NCBI GenBank assembly: GCA_964517175.1
Contig: CAZFBU010000013.1
Coordinates: 1-43,292 of the forward strand
Reading direction: 5' to 3'
DNA from: JADJNW01 sp964517175
Lineage (GTDB): Bacteria > Bacteroidota > Bacteroidia > Chitinophagales > Saprospiraceae
Length of the DNA: 43,292 nucleotides
Under the pieces are notes generated by a model. The model worked only from the letters and a program-made list of their open reading frames with translations, ran no database searches and was not told the origin of the DNA. Made by a program: the position numbers and the translations under genes. Each line of letters begins with the position of its first letter. Position 1 is the first letter of the stretch. Positions 23,787 through 30,360 of the stretch are shown here, one piece after another.

Positions 23787-24401
23787 TCAAAAATTATTTT
23801 TGAGATTATTGGATTGGTGCTTTACTTCCATCACGCCCTTGGTCTGGGGGGCGCGGTTGGTGTAATAGTACCCTTTCAGAAATTTTCCTTCTCCGTTGCT
23901 GATTAACTTTAGGATATTAGTGCCATAGTGTGGTTGTCCTTGACTGTGGATGCGGGTGCCTTCATTCATATAGTTGAAAACTAGCGAGTAGCATTCATCA
24001 TCTTCTTTTATAATACTCTCTACTAAGCTCTTCGATGCGCTGGGTTCATTTTTAGTTTGATGCTGGAAAAAGCACCTCACTTTGAGTTTAGACCCTGTCT
24101 GAAATACCTCAACCACGCAGCGTTTTTCGTCAGAACAGTATGTAATAGGATTGGTATAGCGGATAACCCCTTCATACCTGCCCGACATATCAGGCACCCA
24201 ATACAGCCATTTGAATGGTGGGTATTTCCAGAGATAGCGGTCAATCAATAAAAACGCTACTACGATAATGCCAGAGATGGAAATGTTGTGACCAATGCTG
24301 GCTGCCATGTATTGGTTAGTCAAGTATAGGCTTATCGCGAGTAGGACAACCAATGACAAGAGCACTCGTGGCTTTAGATATCGGAAATGCGCACCAGTCA
24401 T
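23787..24401 (-). CDS. cap15: CBASS effector Cap15 (two-TM, beta-barrel)
   Basis: A 204-residue membrane protein. Two membrane helices cover about residues 12-32 and 38-55, followed by a beta-rich soluble domain starting at WVPDMSGRYEGVIRY. This order (two helices, then a P-x-x-x-G-x-[YW]-x-G start and repeated short strands up to GYYYTNRAPQTKGVMEV) is the layout of Cap15, whose minimal barrel binds the cyclic dinucleotide and drives oligomerisation that damages the inner membrane. Position directly upstream of the CD-NTase supports the role. It is the first gene of the operon. Confidence 0.82.
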   Translation of the reverse strand: MTGAHFRYLKPRVLLSLVVLLAISLYLTNQYMAASIGHNISISGIIVVAFLLIDRYLWKYPPFKWLYWVPDMSGRYEGVIRYTNPITYCSDEKRCVVEVFQTGSKLKVRCFFQHQTKNEPSASKSLVESIIKEDDECYSLVFNYMNEGTRIHSQGQPHYGTNILKLISNGEGKFLKGYYYTNRAPQTKGVMEVKHQSNNLKNNF

Positions 24402-24764
24402 TTATTATTTTTTGTTTATACACCAAGATAAACAAAAATGTTGCCAAATTTTAAAATAAAAATATTTTGTGTCAAATTGGCAGTATAAGAGATAGATACC
24501 TTATGCCAATTTCAACTGATTATGACGTGCTGGTAAGTGTTTTAAGAAATGATTTTCAATTACTTATAGTTTTCATTTTCCAACCTTCCACTTTCGAATT
24601 GGCATTATTGCTATAGCCCTTCATTCTGCCAATTTTGCCCTGACAGGTTTTTACTTACAGATTGGCAGGCAAATCGTTATATCAAATTTTTTAGCAAGGG
24701 AATGGGCCTCAATGATGTTCAGGTTTTGCAAATCTCTGAGATTTACAAAATCTCATCCACTCCT
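24402..24764. other. Spacer upstream of the CBASS operon
   Basis: A 363-base AT-rich stretch (runs such as AAAATAAAAATATTTTG) between the tryptophan-dioxygenase-like gene and cap15. The only clear structure is the hairpin at 24723-24750. No TAnnTTTG box with good spacing was found for cap15, and no gene is seen. Confidence 0.5.
24723..24750. repeat. Perfect-stem hairpin downstream of the TDO-like gene
   Basis: TTTTG-C-AAATCT and AGATTT-A-CAAAA pair around CTG. The hairpin begins about 15 bases after the stop at 24765. No long T-tract follows on the minus strand. It resembles the small AT-rich palindromes scattered in this phylum and may act as a weak terminator. Confidence 0.55.
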
Positions 24765-25703
24765 CTACAACTTCGCCCGCCGTCCCCACTGCTCCAGCTC
24801 CTCTGCGCTCCACAAGTCCGGGAAGTAGGTGATGCGCTGAAAGCGTGGCGGGAGGTATTCCTGCCAGTTGGTGCCGCCGGTGGCTTCGATGACTTTGGGT
24901 TGCTTTTCCAGGTAGCGCGCGGCGGATTTCAGATGCGAGAGCGCCCAGCGAACATTCACATTGAAATCATATTCGCGGAGCAGATCATTTAGTTCTTTAT
25001 CCTGCTGCTGCTCGGGCGGGAGCTTGCGGTAGGTTTGGCGCAGGTTGCAATCCTGCACTTTCTTGATGAGCCACTTGAATTCGCGGGCGTATTTTTCCTC
25101 AAATTGCTGTAGGGTGAGGGTCTTTTTACCGGTGGCAAGCTCGGTGGCGCCGGATTTCCAGTAGAGATAGGGATACAATACCTCGGCGGAGGCATTTTGG
25201 TCCAGCTCCTCGCGCTTGGAGGCGTGCACGAGGTTGAACAGGTCGGTGCTGAGGAATTCAATCTTGCGAAATTGCCCCGACTGGAAGCCACTGGCGGGCA
25301 GCAGGCTCATGCGAAACTTCAAAAACTCTTCCTTGTCCATGCCATCCACCATAATCTCGAACGACTGGATCAATTGTTCGAAGTAGCTGTTCAGGCGGCG
25401 CACCTGGCGCTTGAACAGCGCTAACTCCGGTTCGTCGGCGTAAATCACCTGCTCGATCGCCTGGATTGTCATTTTAAAATACAACTCCGTGATCTGATGG
25501 TAGCTGATAAAAATGTACTCGTCCGGAAAGGGGGTCTGCGGGGTTTGCAGGCTCAGCAGGGTATCGAGGTGGATGTAATCCCAGTAAGTCAGATAATCGG
25601 CGTACAGCAAACCATCGAGATAAGAGCGGATGTCCTGCCCCATCACGGCGTATTTTTCTTCCAGTTTGTCGAGGCGGTCGAGGATTTCGTGTGTCAATTG
25701 CAT
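24765..25703 (-). CDS. Tryptophan 2,3-dioxygenase family protein
   Basis: A 312-residue, almost all-helical haem dioxygenase-like protein; TDO opens the indole ring of tryptophan as the first step of the kynurenine pathway. The features match: LTYWDYIHLDTLLSLQTP near the N-terminus (the Y-x-x-Y-L-x-L-D-xLL-x-x-Q pattern), FISYHQITELYFKM (the H-Q-x-x-E-L-W/Y-F motif), GFQSGQFRKIEF, and near the C-terminus an HLKSAARYL helix with the ATGGTNWQEYLPPRF loop that holds the TGGT signature. The likely haem ligand is in that HLKS-type helix region. No kynurenine genes adjoin it. Bacteroidota members often form a distinct branch, so substrate identity should be taken as probable. Confidence 0.88.
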   Translation of the reverse strand: MQLTHEILDRLDKLEEKYAVMGQDIRSYLDGLLYADYLTYWDYIHLDTLLSLQTPQTPFPDEYIFISYHQITELYFKMTIQAIEQVIYADEPELALFKRQVRRLNSYFEQLIQSFEIMVDGMDKEEFLKFRMSLLPASGFQSGQFRKIEFLSTDLFNLVHASKREELDQNASAEVLYPYLYWKSGATELATGKKTLTLQQFEEKYAREFKWLIKKVQDCNLRQTYRKLPPEQQQDKELNDLLREYDFNVNVRWALSHLKSAARYLEKQPKVIEATGGTNWQEYLPPRFQRITYFPDLWSAEELEQWGRRAKL

Positions 25704-25736
25704 AGTCGTCCGGTTTTATTTTGGAATACGGGCTTT

Positions 25737-25800
25737 CAAAGTCGGAAATCGCGCCGAAGGCGTCCCTTCGGGAGAAGTTCGAAATCGGAAATCGCTTTCA
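25737..25800. repeat. Dispersed AAGTCGGAAAT-type repeat
   Basis: The stretch begins AAGTCGGAAATCGC and ends with AAATCGGAAATCGC, with GGCGTCCCTTCGGGAG between them. Related AAGTCGGAA units occur at 32989 and 36405. It fills the TDO-crcB spacer. Confidence 0.5.
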
Positions 25801-26163
25801 AGCTTGAATCATTTTCATGCCTAAATATATACAAAACAGACAAATCAGCAGACTCGCAATGATGTTTATCATGGCAAATACCCATTGTCCATTCGCGAAA
25901 AGCGTGAAGGTTTCATTGCTGAAGGTGGAAAAAGTGCTGAAGCCGCCGCAGAAGCCGGTGAGCAAGAGCAGGCGATAGTGGGGATGGATGATCTTGTCGT
26001 GCAGAATGAGCGCTGCCACTGCGCCAAAGACAATGCAACTCAGCGCATTGGCGAGTAAGGTGGCGTAGGGGAAGGCAAAGTTGTGTTTGCTCAACAGGTG
26101 ACTAATACCATAGCGGAAAATGCTGCCGACGCCGCCGCCGAGGAAAACCAAAAGGTAATTCAT
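25798..26163 (-). CDS. crcB: Fluoride channel FluC/CrcB
   Basis: A 121-residue, four-helix inner-membrane protein that forms a dual-topology dimer and exports fluoride. The start LGGGVGSIFRYGIS is the family's GGxxGxxxRY, the second helix contains LLANALSC (Asn position), and the selectivity region is GFCGGFSTFSTFSNE, with the two Phe rows typical of Fluc. No fluoride riboswitch fold was found upstream. Single gene. Confidence 0.95.
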   Translation of the reverse strand: MNYLLVFLGGGVGSIFRYGISHLLSKHNFAFPYATLLANALSCIVFGAVAALILHDKIIHPHYRLLLLTGFCGGFSTFSTFSNETFTLFANGQWVFAMINIIASLLICLFCIYLGMKMIQA

Positions 26164-26175
26164 AATTTCATTTTT

Positions 26176-26450
26176 ATAGTGCTTTTCGCTTTTCGCAATG
26201 CAAGCAGTTGGTAATGAAAGATTTTAAGTAGGTGGACAATGTTATTTGTTAATTGGGTTGACCTTTATGTGTTTGAAAATCAGTGTTTTATAAATGAACA
26301 GACAGGGTTTACGGGATTTTCAGGATTCAGGATGCCGTAAATCTTCGATTTACGACATCTTGTCAATCATGTTAATCCTGTCAAATAGAAAAATAAAATT
26401 GTCCATCTACTTAACTGGTTTTTGTCAAAAAGTTAATCAAACAACTATTA
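26176..26450. repeat. Dispersed host repeat (copy 1), interrupted by a miniature element
   Basis: The left half (26176-26227) begins ATAGTGCTTTTCGCTTTTCG and the right half (26411-26450) contains TTTTTGTCAAAAAGTTAAT. Both halves match the uninterrupted copy at 32879-32983, while the middle 183 bases are absent there. Confidence 0.8.
26228..26410. mobile_element. 183-bp MITE with TTAA target duplication
   Basis: Terminal inverted repeats GTAGGTGGACAAT (26228-26240) and ATTGTCCATCTAC (26398-26410) match at 12 of 13 positions. TTAA stands on both outer sides (26224-26227 and 26411-26414), while the empty copy has only one TTAA (32941-32944). Inside is a long hairpin: GATGCCGTAAATC (26331-26343) pairs with GATTTACGACATC (26347-26359), extended outward by GACAGGGTT and AATCCTGTC. 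No coding capacity, so any movement must depend on a transposase elsewhere. Confidence 0.75.
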
Positions 26451-26458
26451 ATAAGTGG

Positions 26459-27538
26459 CTATGAAGACTGCGCTGCGCTTTGCTGCACTTTTTTCTTGCG
26501 CGTCACCGTGAGGTGCAGCCAGAGCGTGAGCGCTGTCGCCAGTCCTAAAATGCTAAAAAACAGCAGATGCAGATTCATTTTATCATGAAAAGTAAATACA
26601 AAAACGATGAATAAAATATTCACCAATACCAAAATGGTGGTTGCCTGCATGTGGGTAAAGCCATAATCGATCAGCAGGTGATGAATGTGCCGCCGGTCGG
26701 CATGAAAAGGCGACTGCCCACGAAGCATACGCGTGACGAATACCCGCAGGGTATCAAAAAGCGGAATAATCATAATACCGAAAGCGACCGCCGGCGAAGC
26801 ATCAAATTTGAAAAGCTGCCCGTCTTCCATGATGTAATTAAGGTGAATAAATTTGATCGCGAGAATAGCACAAACGATGCCGATGAGCATGGCGCCCGTG
26901 TCGCCCATGAAGATTTTGGCAGGGGTGTAATTATATTTTAAAAAGGAAATAACTGCACCGACCGTTGCGAATGCGACGATGGCAAATTCGATGTGGTCGG
27001 TCAGGAAAAACCAGCAACCGAAAGTGCCCGCGATCAGCGCGCCCACGCTGCCCGCCAGCCCGTCGATGCCGTCGATCAGGTTGAAGGCATTGATGATAAC
27101 GAAAATGGTGAAAATTGAGATCAGCACGTGAATCGGGTAGCCCAGTTGATCCTGCAAGCCAAAAATATCATACATGCTGGCAAACAAAATATCGGATTTG
27201 AATACCAGAATACTTGCCGCCAGTATCTGTCCGGTCATTTTCTTGGAGGGTGAAATGGGCGAAATATCGTCCTTTGCACCGATCAGAAAGATGATGAGAA
27301 ACGCGCAGAGGATGTACTGCAAGCTGCCAAAATCGTTGAAAGGCGTCCAGAGTACAATGGAAAACAACACCCCGGCAAAAATGGCGATGCCGCCGAGGGA
27401 AGGCGTTTTCACCTTGTGGGAACTGCGGTCGTTGGGTTCATCGAAGAGGTGCTTTTCCTTCGCAAGACCAATGATGGAAGGTATGGCGAAGTACGTCAGC
27501 GTGAACGCCGTCAGAAAGCCGAGGATAATTGCATACAT
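26459..27538 (-). CDS. Undecaprenyl-phosphate glycosyl-1-phosphate transferase (WecA/TagO/MraY superfamily)
   Basis: A 359-residue polytopic membrane enzyme from the ATG at 27538 (MYAIILGFLT). It transfers a sugar-1-phosphate from a UDP-sugar to undecaprenyl phosphate and so begins an O-antigen, capsule or wall polymer. The superfamily motifs are in order: GAKDDISPISPSKKMTGQ (Asp-Asp), NAFNLIDGIDGLAG (NxxNxxDGxDGLA), FMGDTGAM and the cytoplasmic HADRRHIHH (His motif for WecA/TagO type). The His motif and NLIDGIDGL favour the WecA/TagO branch over MraY. The open frame continues 13 codons upstream without support. Confidence 0.92.
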   Translation of the reverse strand: MYAIILGFLTAFTLTYFAIPSIIGLAKEKHLFDEPNDRSSHKVKTPSLGGIAIFAGVLFSIVLWTPFNDFGSLQYILCAFLIIFLIGAKDDISPISPSKKMTGQILAASILVFKSDILFASMYDIFGLQDQLGYPIHVLISIFTIFVIINAFNLIDGIDGLAGSVGALIAGTFGCWFFLTDHIEFAIVAFATVGAVISFLKYNYTPAKIFMGDTGAMLIGIVCAILAIKFIHLNYIMEDGQLFKFDASPAVAFGIMIIPLFDTLRVFVTRMLRGQSPFHADRRHIHHLLIDYGFTHMQATTILVLVNILFIVFVFTFHDKMNLHLLFFSILGLATALTLWLHLTVTRKKKVQQSAAQSS

Positions 27539-27564
27539 GGGAGTTATATTTGCAGTGCTAAAGA

Positions 27565-27572
27565 CAAATTTA
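27565..27572 (-). promoter_or_regulatory. -7 box upstream of the WecA-like gene
   Basis: The minus strand reads TAAATTTG, matching TAnnTTTG, 26 bases before the ATG at 27538. No good -33 element is seen. Confidence 0.35.
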
Positions 27573-27595
27573 CACAACTTTCGCGAACTCTGCTG

Positions 27596-29290
27596 TCAGA
27601 ATTTTGAATCATCTACACCCGCCAGCCATTCTTTGATAACGGCAACGGCCATCTCCACTGCATCCGGCTCGAAGGGCGACTTCAGGTTCGCATAATCGAC
27701 CAATTCGACAAACGATTTGCTGCCGCCGATCTTGCACAGGCGCGCGTAATCTGCCCAGGCTGCTTTGTGATCTTCGCGATCCCGCTTCCAGAACTGGAAC
27801 GCGCAAATTTGCGCCAGCGTGTAATCGATATAATAAAAAGGTACTGAAAAAATATGACTTTGTTTGTACCACATGCCGCCGCGTTCGAGCAGTTCGTTGC
27901 CGTCGTAATCGAGGTGCGGCAGGTATTTCTGCTCGATCTGTTTCCAGGCATCATTGCGCTCCCGGGGCGTAGCGTCCGGATTTTCATAGACAAAATGCTG
28001 GAACTCATCCACCGATACGCCATAGGGCAAAAAGCAAACCGAGTTAGACAGGTGGTTGTATTTAAACTTATCCGCTTCTTCCGCAAAAAACAGATGCATC
28101 CACGGCCAAGTGAAATACTCCATGCTCATGGAGTGGATTTCGCAGGCTTCGTAAGTCGGGAAACCATATTCATTGATACCGATGTTGCGACTTTCGTACA
28201 TCTGGAAGGCGTGCCCGGCTTCGTGTGTGAGCACTTCGATGTCGCTGCTCGTACCGTTGAAGTTAGAAAAAATGAACGGCGCTTTGTACGTGTCGATGAA
28301 AGTGCAATAGCCGCCGGTCGCCTTGCCCGGCCGGTTGACCAAATCCATCAAATTGGCATCCAGCATGAAATTGAAAAATGAGCGCGTCTCCGCCGACAGC
28401 TCGCCGTACATCTGCCGCGCATTTTGGATGATCCAATCCGGCTCGCCTTTGGGCACAGGATTTCCCGAGGGGAAACGCACGTCCACATCGTAATACTTGA
28501 GCTTTTCCACACCGAGGCGTTGGCGTTGCTGCTCGTACAATTTGGAAGCAATGGGGACGACGTGTTGGCGAATTTGCTCGCGATAAGCCGCTACCATTTC
28601 TGCATTGTAATCGGAGCGGCGCATGCGTGCGTAGCCGAGCTCGACGTAATTTTTAAAGCCCAGTTTCTGCGCGATGCGGTGGCGCACCTTCACCAGTTTG
28701 TCAAAAATCGTCTCGATGGCTTCGGCATTTTCCGCGAAAAAAGCCCACTTTATTTCGGCGGCAGCCTTGCGCGTCGCGCGGTCTTTGTCCGTTTCAAATT
28801 TTACGATGGAAGACAAATTGTGCTCCTCGCCCCGGAAATCGATCTTCGCACCTGCCTTCAGCTTCATGTACTCGCTGCTGAGCTTGTTTTCCTCCTGTAG
28901 ATCTTCCATCACAATCGGATCGAAGGTTTTCTGCGCCAGCTCTGCCAGCGTGAACAATTGCCTGCCCCACTTCTCCTCCAGCGCTTTGCGAAAGGGCGAC
29001 GCCAACAATTTTTCATAATATTGACTGATGAGCGCCTGATAAGTCGGCATCATCTGATCGAAAAAATTATTTTCCGCTTCGTAAAATTCATTCTTGGTGT
29101 CGATAGAATGCCGCACGTAGCAGATGTTGTACATCGACTCCAGCTCGGAGCGCAAATCGTTGATCCCATCAAGCGCAGCGCTCTGCATTTGCACGCTTTC
29201 CGCCTGTTCAAATTTTGCCAGCAATTCCTGAAAATGGCTCGTGAAAGCATCCATATCCGGGCGCTGGTACGTAAATTCACTAAATTTCAT
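27596..29290 (-). CDS. M3-family oligoendopeptidase (PepF-like)
   Basis: A 564-residue zinc metallopeptidase that cuts short peptides, probably in the cytoplasm (no signal peptide). The zinc site is LTHEAGHAFQMYES, with His356, Glu357, His360, and the third ligand in the EACEIHSMSMEYF segment near residue 384, as in M3B oligoendopeptidase F. The N-terminal half is helical (PDMDAFTSHFQELLAKFEQ) and the YCTFIDTYKAPFIFSNFNGT strand precedes the zinc helix, which is normal for the family. Convergence: next to the WecA-like gene, separated by 57 bases. Confidence 0.95.
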   Translation of the reverse strand: MKFSEFTYQRPDMDAFTSHFQELLAKFEQAESVQMQSAALDGINDLRSELESMYNICYVRHSIDTKNEFYEAENNFFDQMMPTYQALISQYYEKLLASPFRKALEEKWGRQLFTLAELAQKTFDPIVMEDLQEENKLSSEYMKLKAGAKIDFRGEEHNLSSIVKFETDKDRATRKAAAEIKWAFFAENAEAIETIFDKLVKVRHRIAQKLGFKNYVELGYARMRRSDYNAEMVAAYREQIRQHVVPIASKLYEQQRQRLGVEKLKYYDVDVRFPSGNPVPKGEPDWIIQNARQMYGELSAETRSFFNFMLDANLMDLVNRPGKATGGYCTFIDTYKAPFIFSNFNGTSSDIEVLTHEAGHAFQMYESRNIGINEYGFPTYEACEIHSMSMEYFTWPWMHLFFAEEADKFKYNHLSNSVCFLPYGVSVDEFQHFVYENPDATPRERNDAWKQIEQKYLPHLDYDGNELLERGGMWYKQSHIFSVPFYYIDYTLAQICAFQFWKRDREDHKAAWADYARLCKIGGSKSFVELVDYANLKSPFEPDAVEMAVAVIKEWLAGVDDSKF

Positions 29291-29398
29291 AAGTTCTGGT
29301 TATCTCTCAAATGCCGCAAGATAAGACCAGTTTAGGAGCTGTGCAATCAATCTGACAAGGAAAGCACAAAACAATGAAGCCAAGTTTCTTTCTTTTCT

Positions 29399-29406
29399 TA
29401 ACTTTG
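29399..29406 (+). promoter_or_regulatory. -7 box upstream of uppS
   Basis: TAACTTTG matches TAnnTTTG and lies 57 bases before the uppS start. No TTG at the ideal distance; moderate support. Confidence 0.4.
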
Positions 29407-29462
29407 TGCGAATTTTTGGCTAGCCTTTCGCAAGCAAAAGGAAAAGAATGCGTTAGCGACTT

Positions 29463-30224
29463 ATGGTTGAAGCAGTTGGAATGGATTTAAAAGCTCAAAT
29501 AGACGTCGATAAGCTACCCCGACACATTGCCGTCATTATGGATGGGAACGGGCGCTGGGCCAAGCAGCACGGTAAGCCGCGCATTTTTGGGCATCGCAAC
29601 GGCGTGACGGCCGTGCGCGAAACCACTGAAGCAGCGGCAGAGCTGGGGGTGTCCTATCTGACCTTGTACGCTTTTTCTACCGAAAACTGGAAGCGGCCAC
29701 ACACGGAAGTGAACGCGCTGATGGGCTTGCTGGTGGATACGCTGCGCAAGGAGATCGAGACGTTGATGAAGAATGACATTCGGCTCTGGGCGATCGGCGA
29801 TCTGTCGAAATTGCCCTCTTCCACGCACCGGGCGCTGCTGGAAGGTATCGAAATGACGAGCCAAAATAAACGCATGACGCTGGTGCTGGCGCTCAATTAC
29901 AGCGCTAAGTGGGAAATTCTGGAAGCTACGCGCAAGCTGGCGACGCAGGCGGCAGCGGGTGAACTGAAGCCGGAGGATATTGACGAAGTGGCTTTTACCA
30001 ATGCACTGAGTACCAGGGGTATTCCCGACCCGGAACTGCTCATTCGCACCAGCGGCGAAACGCGGCTGAGCAACTTTTTGCTGTGGCAGATCGCTTACGC
30101 GGAATTGTACTTTACGCAAACGTTCTGGCCGGATTTCCGAAAGGAACATCTGTACGAAGCGATTATCAATTATCAGCACCGGGAGCGCCGTTTTGGAAAA
30201 ATCAGCGAGCAGATTGTAAAATGA
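29463..30224 (+). CDS. uppS: Isoprenyl transferase (undecaprenyl diphosphate synthase)
   Basis: A 253-residue cis-prenyltransferase that makes the C55 lipid carrier for peptidoglycan and other polymers. The first conserved block is HIAVIMDGNGRWAKQ with catalytic Asp27, followed by GHRNG, the YLTLYAFSTENWKRP block, and the final RTSGETRLSNFLLWQIAYAE (Arg and Ser for diphosphate binding) and FWPDF. An ATG at residue 7 (MDLKAQ) is an alternative start. It lies ahead of bamA on the same strand, a linkage that is usual in Bacteroidota. Confidence 0.96.
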   Translation: MVEAVGMDLKAQIDVDKLPRHIAVIMDGNGRWAKQHGKPRIFGHRNGVTAVRETTEAAAELGVSYLTLYAFSTENWKRPHTEVNALMGLLVDTLRKEIETLMKNDIRLWAIGDLSKLPSSTHRALLEGIEMTSQNKRMTLVLALNYSAKWEILEATRKLATQAAAGELKPEDIDEVAFTNALSTRGIPDPELLIRTSGETRLSNFLLWQIAYAELYFTQTFWPDFRKEHLYEAIINYQHRERRFGKISEQIVK

Positions 30225-30260
30225 GATACAACCAATTGAACTGTATAAACCTCTTTTGAA

Positions 30261-30347
30261 ATGAAATCCAGTTACGTGCAGCAGCAATTTCGCGAATCGT
30301 ACGTTTTGAAGAATAGCTTGCCGATGGCACGTAACGAAAATCAATAA
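30261..30347 (+). CDS. Possible 28-residue ORF between uppS and bamA
   Basis: A short frame, MKSSYVQQQFRESYVLKNSL and eight more residues, between uppS and bamA. It is short enough to be chance; no family is known. Kept as a low-confidence entry since it is co-directional and centred in the spacer. Confidence 0.2.
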   Translation: MKSSYVQQQFRESYVLKNSLPMARNENQ

Positions 30348-30360
30348 CCGGAAATTTGGA

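Noticed and set aside
22133..24401. CRISPR or other repeat-spacer array near the defence islet
   Set aside because: No regularly spaced direct repeats were seen there or elsewhere in the window.
26164..26260. Fluoride riboswitch upstream of crcB
   Set aside because: The conserved pseudoknot elements of the crcB motif are not visible; the region is the dispersed repeat and the miniature element.
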